Below, piece by piece: positions 44,370 through 53,585 of a DNA stretch of 64,000 nt. The DNA is from Archangium primigenium. Its GTDB lineage: Bacteria; Myxococcota; Myxococcia; Myxococcales; Myxococcaceae. The stretch covers positions 3,720,001 to 3,784,000 of the forward strand of contig NZ_JADWYI010000001.1 in assembly GCF_016904885.1 (NCBI RefSeq), given 5' to 3'. Below the pieces are notes generated by a model. It did no database searches and had not been told where the DNA came from. It worked only from the letters and a program-made list of their open reading frames with translations. The stretch's first letter is position 1, and each line of letters starts with the position of its first letter. A program made the position numbers and the translations under genes.

Positions 44370-45677
44370 ATGGAGTTCCTGTGCATGGGGCTGTCACACC
44401 GCACCGCGCCGCTCTCCGTTCGCGAGCGGCTCGCGCTCGCGGAGACCCAGCAGGTGGAATTGCTGCGGCGCCTGGCCCAGGCGCCCCACGAGGCGTTGCT
44501 CGTGTCCACCTGCAACCGCGTGGAGCTGTACCTGGCCTCGCCGGACGTGGCCCGGGCCCGGGCGGGCGCCCTGGAGGAACTGGCGCGCTGGGGCGGCCCC
44601 GAGACGCTCGAGCACCTCTATGAGCACCGGGGCGAGGACGCGCTCGTGCACCTGTTCCGGGTGGCCGCCAGCCTGGACTCCATGGTGCTGGGCGAGGCGC
44701 AGATCCTCGGGCAGGTGAAGGACGCCTTCGAGCGGGGCCAGGGCTCGGGCGCGGTGCGCGGGGAGCTCACGCGCGTGTGCGCCGCGGCGTTCGGCTGCGC
44801 CAAGCGCGTGCGCACGGAGACGGCCATCGGCCGCTCGGCCACGAGCATGGCGAGCGCCGCCGTGGCGCTGGCGAGCAAGGTGTTCGACGGGCTCGGGGAC
44901 AAGACGGTGCTGCTGGTGGGCGCGGGCGAGATGTCGGAGCTGGCCGCGCGGCACCTCAAGCAGGCCGGGGCCTCGCGCATGTTCGTGACCAACCGCACGC
45001 TCGCGCGCGCCGAGGCGCTCGCGGCCGAGGTGGGCGCCACCGCGCGGCCCTTCGAGGAGCTCTTCTCGCTGCTCACCCAGGCGGACGTGGTGGTGTGCGG
45101 CACGGCCTCGCCCCTGCCCATTTTCACCCAGGAGAACGTGGGCGCGGTGGGCAAGGCGCGCCGCTTCCGCCCGCTCTTCATGGTGGACCTGGCGGTGCCG
45201 CGCGACATCGCGCTGGACGTGGGCCAGCTGGACTGGGTGCACGCGTACGACCTGGACGACATCCAGAAGTTCGTGGCGGACAACGCCGCCGCGCGCGTCG
45301 AGGAGGCGCAGAAGGCGGGCGTGCTGGTGGCGCAGGAAGTGGCCCGCTTCGTGCGCGAGCGCGCCGTGCGCCAGGGCGTGCCGGTGCTCGCGCAGTTGCG
45401 CCAGCGCGGCGAGGCCATCGCCCGCGCCGAGGTGGAGCGCACGCTCTCCGCGCTGGGCGACAGCCTGGATGACAAGCAGCGCAAGAGCATCGAGGCCATG
45501 GCGCGCGCCATCGTCAACAAGCTGCTGCACGAGCCCACGGCGCGCCTGCGCGCGGTGGGCCCCGAGCACGAGGGCAACCGGCTGGCGGGGGCCGCCGCCG
45601 AGCTCTTCGGGCTCGACGAGTCCACGCCGCCGAACAAGCAAGGCCCCAACGTGCTGATCCAGGGAGGCAAGGGATGA
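44370..45677 (+). CDS. hemA: Glutamyl-tRNA reductase
   Basis: 435 residues. It reduces glutamyl-tRNA to glutamate-1-semialdehyde, the first step of the C5 haem pathway. The catalytic Cys48 lies in [10 protein letters not shown], and [27 protein letters not shown] and the NADPH-binding [17 protein letters not shown] follow. The C-terminal dimerisation helix is present. It overlaps hemC by four bases. The ATG at 44370 is preferred to the upstream ATG at 44334, which lies inside hemX. Confidence 0.97.
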   Translation: MEFLCMGLSHRTAPLSVRERLALAETQQVELLRRLAQAPHEALLVSTCNRVELYLASPDVARARAGALEELARWGGPETLEHLYEHRGEDALVHLFRVAASLDSMVLGEAQILGQVKDAFERGQGSGAVRGELTRVCAAAFGCAKRVRTETAIGRSATSMASAAVALASKVFDGLGDKTVLLVGAGEMSELAARHLKQAGASRMFVTNRTLARAEALAAEVGATARPFEELFSLLTQADVVVCGTASPLPIFTQENVGAVGKARRFRPLFMVDLAVPRDIALDVGQLDWVHAYDLDDIQKFVADNAAARVEEAQKAGVLVAQEVARFVRERAVRQGVPVLAQLRQRGEAIARAEVERTLSALGDSLDDKQRKSIEAMARAIVNKLLHEPTARLRAVGPEHEGNRLAGAAAELFGLDESTPPNKQGPNVLIQGGKG

Positions 45678-46612
45678 AGGCCGTTCGTATCGCCACCCGG
45701 CAGAGTCCACTGGCGCTCTGGCAGGCCCGTCACGTGGGCGCGCTGCTCACCCGGCTCGACCCGGAGCTCGAGGTCTCCTTCGTGGAGATGACCACCGCGG
45801 GGGATCGCTTCCTCGCGGGGCCCCTGTCCACCGTGGGGGGCAAGGGCCTGTTCGTGAAGGAGATCGAGCAGTGCCTGCTCGATGGCCGCGCGGACCTGGC
45901 CGTGCACAGCCTCAAGGACATGACGTCGATCCTGCCCGCGGGACTGCTGCTCGCGGCGCTGCCCGTGCGCGAGGATCCGCGCGACGCGCTCTGTGGCCCC
46001 GCCGGCCTGTCCATCGAGCGGCTGCCGCGCGGCGCCCGCGTGGGCACGTCGTCACTGCGCCGCAGTTGCATCCTGCGCGCGCGCCGGCCGGACCTGGAGA
46101 TCGTCAGCCTGCGCGGCAACGTGCAGACGCGGCTGACGCGCATGCGCGAGCTGGAGCTGCACGGCGCGGTGCTCGCGCTCGCGGGCCTCAAGCGCCTGGG
46201 GCTCGAGTCCGAGGTCGCCGAGGTGCTGCCCACGTCCCTGAGCCTGCCGGCGGTGGGGCAGGGCGTGCTCGCCATCCAGTGCCGCACCGAGGACGTCGCG
46301 GTGCGCGCGCTGCTCGCGCCGCTGGAGGACGCCACCACGCGCGTGGCGGTGACGGCCGAGCGCGCCTTCATGGCGCGGCTGGAAGGCGGCTGCACCGTCC
46401 CGCTCGCGGGACATGCCACGGTGGTGGGCCAGACCGTCCACATGCGTGGACTCGTGGGCCGTCCGGACGGCACGAAGGTGGTGGAGGGCGAGCGCAGCGG
46501 TCCGGTGGAAGCGGCGCTCACGGTGGGCGACGCACTCGCCGAGGAGCTGCTCGCGCGGGGCGCGGCGGACATCCTGCGTGATTTTGGTCGCGCATCCGCG
46601 CCGGAGCCCTAG
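45674..46612 (+). CDS. hemC: Porphobilinogen deaminase (hydroxymethylbilane synthase)
   Basis: 312 residues. It joins four porphobilinogen units into hydroxymethylbilane. [14 protein letters not shown] starts the protein. Catalytic Asp82 is in HSLKDM, GTSSLRR and [10 protein letters not shown] hold the substrate-binding Arg residues, and Cys240 in [11 protein letters not shown] carries the dipyrromethane cofactor. It is coupled to hemA by ATGA and followed ten bases later by hemD. Confidence 0.97.
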   Translation: MKAVRIATRQSPLALWQARHVGALLTRLDPELEVSFVEMTTAGDRFLAGPLSTVGGKGLFVKEIEQCLLDGRADLAVHSLKDMTSILPAGLLLAALPVREDPRDALCGPAGLSIERLPRGARVGTSSLRRSCILRARRPDLEIVSLRGNVQTRLTRMRELELHGAVLALAGLKRLGLESEVAEVLPTSLSLPAVGQGVLAIQCRTEDVAVRALLAPLEDATTRVAVTAERAFMARLEGGCTVPLAGHATVVGQTVHMRGLVGRPDGTKVVEGERSGPVEAALTVGDALAEELLARGAADILRDFGRASAPEP

Positions 46613-46622
46613 AGTCCGGGGC

Positions 46623-47384
46623 GTGGAAAAGCGACTCGAAGGTATCCGCGTCCTCGTGACGCGCCCGCGTGAGCGAGCGGAGGAGCTGTGCTTCCTGCTC
46701 GAGGACGAGGGCGCGCACGTCATGCATGTTCCCCTGTTGGAGCTGGTGCCTCCGGAGGACGTGCGCCCGTTGCTCGCGGCCGCCGAGTCCATCCAACGCT
46801 ACGCGTGGGTGGCGTTCGCCAGCCCCTCGGCGGTGGATGCGCTGATGGACGCGCTGCGCGAGGCGGGCACGACGGCCATGCTCTCGGCGGTGCGCCTGGC
46901 GGTGGTGGGACCGCGCACGGCGCGCGCCGTGGAGGGCCACGGCCTGACGGTGGCCGCCGAGGCGCCCGCGGGCACGGCGGAGTCGCTCGCCGAGGTGCTG
47001 CGGCCCGCGCTGCGGCCCGGGGACGAGGTGCTGCTGCCGGCGGCGGAGGAGGGGCGGCGCGAGCTGGAGGAGGCCTTGCGGGAGCAGGGCGCCCGGGTGA
47101 CGCGGGTGACGGCGTACCGCTCGCGCGGCACGGCGCTGGCGGACGAGACGCGGCGGGAGCTGGAGGCCTCGCCGCCGGACGTGGCCCTGTTCGCCTCGCC
47201 CCGCACGGCGGAGGCCTTCCTGGAGGAGGCGGGCCGGGCGGGCCTGGGCGCGGCGCGGCTGGTGGCCATCGGGCCCACCACCGCCACGGCCCTGACGCAC
47301 CTGGGCCTCGCGGTGGCCGCCGTGGCCGAGCGGCCCACGCCCGAGGCGCTGGTGGAGGCCACCATCCGGGCGATTCGCGGGTAG
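46623..47384 (+). CDS. hemD: Uroporphyrinogen-III synthase
   Basis: 253 residues from the GTG at 46623. It closes and inverts ring D of hydroxymethylbilane. The sequence is loosely conserved in the family, but IRVLVTRPRERAEEL, WVAFASPSAVDAL, PGDEVLLPAAEEGRRELEEAL and VAIGPTTATAL are the typical segments. It completes the hemX-hemA-hemC-hemD order of the operon. Confidence 0.92.
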   Translation: MEKRLEGIRVLVTRPRERAEELCFLLEDEGAHVMHVPLLELVPPEDVRPLLAAAESIQRYAWVAFASPSAVDALMDALREAGTTAMLSAVRLAVVGPRTARAVEGHGLTVAAEAPAGTAESLAEVLRPALRPGDEVLLPAAEEGRRELEEALREQGARVTRVTAYRSRGTALADETRRELEASPPDVALFASPRTAEAFLEEAGRAGLGAARLVAIGPTTATALTHLGLAVAAVAERPTPEALVEATIRAIRG

Positions 47385-47427
47385 ACTGCGCCCCTTTCGT
47401 TCGCGCCGTTCACGAGAGGGAGGGTCG

Positions 47428-48420
47428 ATGCGGGGTCGTGGTTGGCTGGGGGTGCTGATCTGGGGCGTGTGGCTCCTGGGGGCAACCGCGCTCGCGGCGA
47501 CGCCCCTGGGCGAGCCCTGCTCCCTGAATTCCGAGTGTGGTCCCGCGCCCGCCGTCTGCATCGATCCCGAGCAACGTCCCTCGGGGAGCGTGGCCTGGGT
47601 GGGGGGCTACTGTTCGCGCCCGTGCGCCGCGGCCCGGGATTGTCCCTCGGGCGCGCTGTGTGTCTCCGCCACCGTGGCCGGACGCGCGGCCGCCTACTGC
47701 CTCAAGGCCTGCGCGCCCGAGGCGGCCGGGCAGTGCCGCGCCCAGTACGTCTGTGGCGGCGTGTCCACCGGGGGCGACGCCTGTGTGCCCGCGTGCAGCG
47801 CGGAGCGCGACTGCGCGGCGGGCTTCGTCTGCCGCGCGTGCGACAAGCAATGCGTGCCCACGCAGAACCCGGGGGTGCGGATCGGCCAGACGTGTGACAC
47901 CGATGCCGGGTGCGGCACGGGCGAGTTCTGCCTGTTCGTGAATGGCAACCCCCAGGGGGTCTGCTCCCAGCGCTGTGGCACCGAGGCCGGCACGTGCGCC
48001 TCGGCCTGTCCGAACGGCTCGAGCTGCCAGAAGGTGGGCGGTGACGAGGCGCTCCTGTGCGTGCGCGCCTGCGAGCAGGGCACCTGCCATCCCGCGCTCC
48101 AGTGCGCCGCCTTCCCGGAGGGAGCCCGTGGCTGCCTGCCTCCCTGCCGGGCACAAGAAGACTGTCCCGCGGGCTCCACCTGCTCCGCCTCCGGCCAATG
48201 CGTGGGCCCCGAGCCGGTGGACGCGGGCTGCCCGTCGTGCGAGGGGCCCCGCGACGCGGGCACGCCCCCGTCCCCGTCGCCCGGCGGGGGGACAGGCCCG
48301 GGCACCGTCATGGGCCCGGGCTGTGGTTGTCAGGGCTCCGCCGTGAACGCGCCGGGATTCCTCGGTGCCCTCGCCGTGTTGTTCGTGGCCGCAAGGAGAC
48401 GCCGTTGCCAGCGCCCGTGA
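47428..48420 (+). CDS. Cys-rich secreted protein with MYXO-CTERM-like tail
   Basis: 330 residues. A signal peptide (about 1-23) is followed by a region of about 240 residues with some thirty Cys, in repeated units like CxxxxxCxxG, for example DCPSGALCV and DCAAGFVCRAC. Near the end a Pro/Gly-rich linker leads to GPGCGC, a short hydrophobic helix and RRRRC. This is the three-part MYXO-CTERM sorting signal of Myxococcota, processed by a myxosortase in known cases. It should be held at or released from the cell surface. The GGAGGG start site is good. Its 3' end overlaps the PilB/GspE gene by 16 bases. Confidence 0.88.
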   Translation: MRGRGWLGVLIWGVWLLGATALAATPLGEPCSLNSECGPAPAVCIDPEQRPSGSVAWVGGYCSRPCAAARDCPSGALCVSATVAGRAAAYCLKACAPEAAGQCRAQYVCGGVSTGGDACVPACSAERDCAAGFVCRACDKQCVPTQNPGVRIGQTCDTDAGCGTGEFCLFVNGNPQGVCSQRCGTEAGTCASACPNGSSCQKVGGDEALLCVRACEQGTCHPALQCAAFPEGARGCLPPCRAQEDCPAGSTCSASGQCVGPEPVDAGCPSCEGPRDAGTPPSPSPGGGTGPGTVMGPGCGCQGSAVNAPGFLGALAVLFVAARRRRCQRP

Positions 48421-50252
48421 CCCCGCCCGCTTCCGGTAGCAACCGGAGCAAGACCGATTTCTCCCTGCCCTTCGTGCTCGAGGCGCTCGTTTCCCAGCGG
48501 GTGCTCACCGCCGATCAGGGCCAGAACATCCTCACCCGCGAGTCGGCCGCGCGCGCCCGGGTCCTCAAGAACCAGGGCGTGGTGGGCAAGGACGCCGCGC
48601 GCTACGAGGTGTCCCCGGTGGAGATCGTCGCCGCCTTCCAGGTGCCCCTGGCGGATGGCCGCGGCTCGCTGGACGAGGACCGGGTGACGGAGATCGCCGC
48701 GCGCGCCGCCGGCGTCCCCTACAAGAAGGTGGATCCGCTCAAGCTCGACATGTCCCTGGCCACGCGCACCGTGTCCCGGCCCTTCGCGCAGAAGCACGTG
48801 CTGCTGCCCCTGGAGAAGGCCCAGGACGGCCGCCTGGTGGTGGCGGTGGCCAACCCCTTCGACAAGGAGCTCTTCGAGAGCATGCACGTGCTCACCGGCA
48901 TGGCGATCGATCCGGTGCTCGCGTCGAAGACGGACATCCTCCGGGCCATCGCGGACATCTACGGCTTCAAGCGCACGCTGGCCAAGGCGGCGGATGACTT
49001 CAACGCCAATCCCGGCAACGTGGGGCAGGTCAACAACTTCGAGCAGCTCGTCTCGCTGAGCAACCGCCAGGAGCTGGACGCGGCGGACCAGCCCGTGGTG
49101 CAGGCGGTGGACTACCTCTTGCGCTACGCCTTCGACAACCGCGCCTCGGACATCCACATCGAGCCCAAGCGCAACAGCTCGCTCGTGCGCCTGCGCATCG
49201 ACGGCGTGCTGCACCCCGTGTACACGCTGCCCTCCGGCGTGCACCCGCCCATCGTGTCGCGCGTGAAGACGCTCTCGCGCATGGACATCTCCGAGAAGCG
49301 CAAGCCCCAGGACGGCCGCATCAAGACGGAGAAGGACGGGCGCGAGGTGGAGTTGCGCGTGTCCTCGCTGCCCACCGCCTTCGGCGAGAAGATCGTCATC
49401 CGTGTGTTCGATCCGGAGACGCTCGTGCAGGACATCGCCCAGCTCGGCTTCGACCCGCAGGAGAAGTCCGTCTTCGAGTCGTGGATCGACCAGCCCCACG
49501 GCATCATCCTGGTCACGGGCCCCACGGGCAGCGGCAAGACGACGACCCTGTACTCGGCGCTCAAGGCGGTGGCGGGCCAGGACGTGAACGTCACCACCAT
49601 TGAAGATCCCATCGAAATGGTGTGGGACGGCTTCAACCAGGTGCAGGTGCAGCCCAAGCTGGGGCTCGACTTCGCCAACGCCCTGCGCAGCATCCTGCGC
49701 CAGGACCCGGACGTCATCATGGTGGGCGAGATCCGCGACGAGGAGACGGCGGAGAACGCGGTGCAGGCCGCGCTCACGGGCCACCTGGTGCTCTCCACGC
49801 TGCACACCAACGACGCCATCGGCGCGGTGGCCCGCCTCAAGGACATGGGCGTGCCCCCCTTCCTGCTCGCGCAGAGCCTCATCGGCGTGATGGCCCAGCG
49901 CCTGCTGCGGCGGGTGTGCCCGCACTGCGCCCAGCCCGCCCAGCTCTCCCAGGACGAGCTGGCCATGCTCGGCACGCCGCTGCCCCTGCTGCCGGGCGGG
50001 GTGAAGATCGTCAAGGGCGCGGGCTGCGTGCGCTGCCGGGGCACGGGGTACTGGGGCCGGACCGGTGCGTTCGAAATCGTCAACCTCACCAACGAATTGC
50101 GCGAATTCATCTCGCGCGGCGCCAACCACGCGCAGATGCTGGACGCGGCGCGCCGGGCGGGCACCCGCACGCTGCGTGAGGCGGCGGTGCGCAAGCTCGC
50201 CATGGGGCTGACGTCCTTCGACGAGGTGGTGCGGATGACGTCGGTGGCGTGA
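48405..50252 (+). CDS. PilB/GspE-family secretion or pilus ATPase
   Basis: 615 residues. A TTG at 48405 was chosen because AAGGAG lies five bases upstream; a GTG four codons later is possible. An N-terminal MshEN-type domain (about 20-170) precedes the ATPase with NRASDIHIEP, Walker A GPTGSGKT at 372-379, the Asp box TIEDPIE, Walker B DPDVIMVGEIRD and the His box STLHTNDA. A zinc tetracysteine motif follows (CPHC near 504 and CVRC near 542). These hexameric ATPases drive type IV pilus extension or type II secretion. No pilin, PilC or PilT is beside it, so pilB and gspE cannot be told apart here. Confidence 0.93.
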   Translation: MPAPVTPPASGSNRSKTDFSLPFVLEALVSQRVLTADQGQNILTRESAARARVLKNQGVVGKDAARYEVSPVEIVAAFQVPLADGRGSLDEDRVTEIAARAAGVPYKKVDPLKLDMSLATRTVSRPFAQKHVLLPLEKAQDGRLVVAVANPFDKELFESMHVLTGMAIDPVLASKTDILRAIADIYGFKRTLAKAADDFNANPGNVGQVNNFEQLVSLSNRQELDAADQPVVQAVDYLLRYAFDNRASDIHIEPKRNSSLVRLRIDGVLHPVYTLPSGVHPPIVSRVKTLSRMDISEKRKPQDGRIKTEKDGREVELRVSSLPTAFGEKIVIRVFDPETLVQDIAQLGFDPQEKSVFESWIDQPHGIILVTGPTGSGKTTTLYSALKAVAGQDVNVTTIEDPIEMVWDGFNQVQVQPKLGLDFANALRSILRQDPDVIMVGEIRDEETAENAVQAALTGHLVLSTLHTNDAIGAVARLKDMGVPPFLLAQSLIGVMAQRLLRRVCPHCAQPAQLSQDELAMLGTPLPLLPGGVKIVKGAGCVRCRGTGYWGRTGAFEIVNLTNELREFISRGANHAQMLDAARRAGTRTLREAAVRKLAMGLTSFDEVVRMTSVA

Positions 50253-50339
50253 GCGCGGAGGACCGCCGCCCGTTAGAGCAGGAGGGCGTGTGGGTGGAGC
50301 ACATCACTCGAGAGCCGGACGACAGGAGGCAGGTGCGCG

Positions 50340-51827
50340 ATGACGCGGAGCGATTTGATGGGTGAGGCGCTGGCGGATTCAACGGCGGGCGCGGGAGGTC
50401 CGGTGGCCTCCATCGGCTACTTCTCCCGGTTCGGCATCACCGAGGGCCTCATCCGCGAGACCCTGGCCGCCGCCCTGTCGCGGGGCGGGGACTACTGCGA
50501 CCTGTTCTTCCAGCACCGCGTCTCCACCGCCATGGGCCTGGAGGACGGCGTGGTGAGCCGGGCCTCCAGCCAGGTGGAGCTCGGCGTGGGCGTGCGGGTC
50601 ATCAAGGGCGACCAGACGGGCTACGCCTACACCGAGGACCTCACGCGCGACGCCATGCGCAGCGCGGCGCGCACGGCGGCGGCCATCGCGGACGGGCCCT
50701 CGCGCACCGCGCCCCAGCACTTCCATGTCTTCAAGGACGTGCCCAAGCGCTACGTGCTCCAGACGAACTGGGACGCCGTGCGGCCCGAGCGCAAGCTGCC
50801 CCTCTTGGAGCGGCTCAACGCGGCGGCGTTCAAGGCCGACGGCCGCGTCTCCAAGGTGACCGTGTCGTTCTCCGACGAGCACGGCGCCATCCTCGTGGCC
50901 GACAGCACCGGGCGGCTCGTGGAGGACGTGCAGCCCATGACGAGCCTCTACCTGTCGTGCGTGGCCGAGCAGAACGGCAAGCGCGAGCAGAACGCCTACG
51001 GCGTCGCGGGCCGCTCCGGCATGGAGTTCTATGGCGAGGAGCGGTTGGATCGCATCGTGCGCGAGGCGGTGGGCCGCACCACCATCCTCTTCGAGTCCTC
51101 GCAGCCGCCCGCCGGGGAGATGCCGGTGGTGCTCGCCGCGGGCTCCTCGGGCATCCTGCTGCACGAGGCCATCGGCCACGGCATGGAGGCGGACTTCAAC
51201 CGCAAGGGCACGTCCATCTACGCGGACAAGATCAACAAGCCCATCGCCCACCCCTTCGTGAACATCGTCGACGATGGCACCAACGAGTACGCGCGCGGCG
51301 CCATCAACGTGGATGACGAGGGCAACGTGCCGGACAAGACGATGCTCGTGGAGAACGGCGTGCTCACCACGTTCCTTCACGACTCCATCTCCGCGCGGCA
51401 CTACAAGGTGAAGCCCACGGGCAACGGCCGCCGCGAGAGCTACCGGCACGCGCCGCTGCCGCGCATGCGCTCCACCTACATGCTGCCCGGGCCCCACAAG
51501 TCCGAGGAGATCATCGCCTCGGTGAAGAAGGGCATCTACTGCTCCAACTTCACCAACGGCCAGGTGAACATCGGCGCCGGGGACTTCACCTTCTACGTGA
51601 AGAACGGCTACCTCATCGAGGACGGCAAGCTCACCCGGCCCATCAAGGACGTGAACATCATCGGCAACGGGCCCAAGGTGCTGGAGCAGGTGGACATGGT
51701 GGCCGACGACCTGGTCATCGACGAGGGCGGCTGGACGTGCGGCAAGGACGGGCAGGGCGTGCCGGTGTCCCAGGGCATCCCCACCGTGCGCGTCGCATCC
51801 ATCACCGTGGGCGGACGCAACGCCTGA
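50340..51827 (+). CDS. tldD: TldD family metallopeptidase
   Basis: 495 residues. The zinc motif HExxxH is at His275-Glu276...His280 (HEAIGHGMEADF). YCDLFFQHR and GVGVRVIKGDQTGYAYTED are typical of the N-terminal half, and GDFTFYVKNGYLIEDGKL of the C-terminal half. TldD works with TldE in degrading unfolded or modified peptides, and in removing the leader of microcin B17. AGGAGG stands ten bases before the ATG. The partner follows after 12 bases. Confidence 0.95.
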   Translation: MTRSDLMGEALADSTAGAGGPVASIGYFSRFGITEGLIRETLAAALSRGGDYCDLFFQHRVSTAMGLEDGVVSRASSQVELGVGVRVIKGDQTGYAYTEDLTRDAMRSAARTAAAIADGPSRTAPQHFHVFKDVPKRYVLQTNWDAVRPERKLPLLERLNAAAFKADGRVSKVTVSFSDEHGAILVADSTGRLVEDVQPMTSLYLSCVAEQNGKREQNAYGVAGRSGMEFYGEERLDRIVREAVGRTTILFESSQPPAGEMPVVLAAGSSGILLHEAIGHGMEADFNRKGTSIYADKINKPIAHPFVNIVDDGTNEYARGAINVDDEGNVPDKTMLVENGVLTTFLHDSISARHYKVKPTGNGRRESYRHAPLPRMRSTYMLPGPHKSEEIIASVKKGIYCSNFTNGQVNIGAGDFTFYVKNGYLIEDGKLTRPIKDVNIIGNGPKVLEQVDMVADDLVIDEGGWTCGKDGQGVPVSQGIPTVRVASITVGGRNA

Positions 51828-51839
51828 GAGGGGCCTTCC

Positions 51840-53183
51840 ATGAGCACGACCATCGAGATCGATCAGGACTTGAAGGACACGGCGCGCCGGGCGGTGGAGC
51901 TGGCGCGCACGCACGGGGCCACCGAGGCCTCGGCCACCGCGGGCCGCATGCGCGAGGTGGAGGTGCAGTGGCGCGACGGCCGGCTGGAGAAGGTGTCCGA
52001 GGCGACGACGCGCGGCCTGTCGCTGCAGCTCTACCTGGACGGACGCTACAGCTCGGTGTCCACGAGTGACTTGCGGCCCGAGGCGCTCGACCGCTTCATC
52101 GCGGACGGCCTGGCCATGACGCGGGCCCTGGCGCGCGACGAGCACCGGCGGCTGCCGGATGCCGAGCTCTACGCGGGGCGCGCCGCCCTGGACCTGTCCA
52201 TCGAGGATCCCCGTCAGGGGCAGCTGAGCGCCGAGGAGCGCCAGCGCTTCGCCCGGGAGCTGGAGGAGGGCGCGCGCTCGGCCGACACGACGGGCGCCAT
52301 CCTGTCCGTCACCACGGGCTTCGGGGACCTGTTCCGCGAGTCCTACCGCGTCACCTCCAACGGCTTCGAGGGCGGGGCGCGGGGCACGCAGTTCGTCGCC
52401 TCGGCGGAGGTGAGCGTGCAGGATCCGGACGGCCGTCGCCCCGAGGAGTCGGACTCGGGCTTCGCGCGCTTCTTCGAGGATCTGCCGGCCGCGAACGTGC
52501 TGGGCCGCCGCGCGGGTGAGCGGGCCCTGGGCCGCATCGGCGCGACGAAGGGCGAGTCGGCGGTGCTGCCCATGGCGGTGGACCACAAGGTGTCCGGGCG
52601 GCTCGTGTCCATGCTGCTCGGCTCCATGTCGGGCGCCTCCATCCAGCAGAAGCGCTCGTTCCTGGAGGGCCGCGAGGGCGAGAAGGTGGGCAGCGACCTG
52701 CTCACGCTCAAGGACGAGCCGCACGTGAAGCGGGGCCTCGGCTCGCGCCTGTTCGACGGCGAGGGCATCGCCGCGCGCGAGCTGACGCTCTTCGAGCAGG
52801 GCGTGCTGCGCTCGTACTTCATCGACAGCTACTACGGCCGCAAGCTGCAGCGCCGTCCGACGACGAGCTCGCCCTCCAACCTCGCCTGGACGCTCGGCAC
52901 CAAGGCGCGGGCGGGCCTCCTGGAGGACCTGCGCGACGGCATCCTGGTGACGGGCTTCCTCGGGGGCAACTCGAGCGCCGTCACGGGCGACTTCTCCCTG
53001 GGCGTGCAGGGCTTCCGCGTGCGCGGCGGACAGCTCGCCGAGCCCGTGAGCGAGATGAACATCTCCGGCAACCAGCTCGACCTGTGGAAGCGGCTGGTGG
53101 CGGTGGGCGCGGATCCCTATCCGTTCAGCTCCGCGCGCACGCCCTCGCTCGTCTTCGAGGGCGTGCAGTTCGCCGGCCGCTGA
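51840..53183 (+). CDS. tldE: TldE/PmbA family protein
   Basis: 447 residues, paralogous to TldD but without the HExxxH site, as expected for the inactive partner. GATEASATAGRMREVEVQWRDGRLEK and SYFIDSYYGRKLQ are characteristic, together with GNSSAVTGDFSLGVQGF near the end. Together with TldD it forms a heterodimeric protease that threads small peptides. The gene lies 12 bases after tldD. Confidence 0.93.
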   Translation: MSTTIEIDQDLKDTARRAVELARTHGATEASATAGRMREVEVQWRDGRLEKVSEATTRGLSLQLYLDGRYSSVSTSDLRPEALDRFIADGLAMTRALARDEHRRLPDAELYAGRAALDLSIEDPRQGQLSAEERQRFARELEEGARSADTTGAILSVTTGFGDLFRESYRVTSNGFEGGARGTQFVASAEVSVQDPDGRRPEESDSGFARFFEDLPAANVLGRRAGERALGRIGATKGESAVLPMAVDHKVSGRLVSMLLGSMSGASIQQKRSFLEGREGEKVGSDLLTLKDEPHVKRGLGSRLFDGEGIAARELTLFEQGVLRSYFIDSYYGRKLQRRPTTSSPSNLAWTLGTKARAGLLEDLRDGILVTGFLGGNSSAVTGDFSLGVQGFRVRGGQLAEPVSEMNISGNQLDLWKRLVAVGADPYPFSSARTPSLVFEGVQFAGR

Positions 53184-53199
53184 CGGACGCCCGCGGGGC

Positions 53200-53571
53200 T
53201 CAGGCCGGCTCGATGAAGTTGAGCCGGTAGCCGTCGGGATCCTCGACGGTGAGCTCCCGCGTGTGCCAGGGCTGCCGGGTCGGGCCCTCCACGGAGGTGC
53301 CGAGCTCCCGGGCGCGGGTGGCGATCTCCTCGAGGCCCACCGCGCCCACGCGGATGCCGATGAGCACGCCCACGCCCCGGCGCTCCTTGAGCGTGGCCGC
53401 GGCGGGAACGGCGACGAGGTACACCTCGGCCTGCTGCTCCCAGCGCAGGTGGGTGAAGGGGGGATCCGCGTTCAGGCGCTTGAAGCCGAGGGCCTCGTAG
53501 AACTTCAACGAGCGCTCGGCGTCGGACACGAGCACCTTCACGAACGACGACAGCAGCTTGTCAGTCTCCAT
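53200..53571 (-). CDS. VOC/glyoxalase-like domain protein
   Basis: 123 residues from the ATG at 53571; the longer open frame reads into the kinase gene and is spurious. One VOC domain: FVKVLVSDAERSLKFYEALGF at the start and LTVEDPDGYRLNFIEP at the end, with a typical beta-alpha-beta-beta-beta repeat. The family includes glyoxalases, dioxygenases and antibiotic-binding proteins. The metal ligands are not obvious, so the activity is open. It is 14 bases after the last kinase gene on the same strand. Confidence 0.88.
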   Translation of the reverse strand: METDKLLSSFVKVLVSDAERSLKFYEALGFKRLNADPPFTHLRWEQQAEVYLVAVPAAATLKERRGVGVLIGIRVGAVGLEEIATRARELGTSVEGPTRQPWHTRELTVEDPDGYRLNFIEPA

Positions 53572-53585
53572 GGCGGGCGTCTGTA

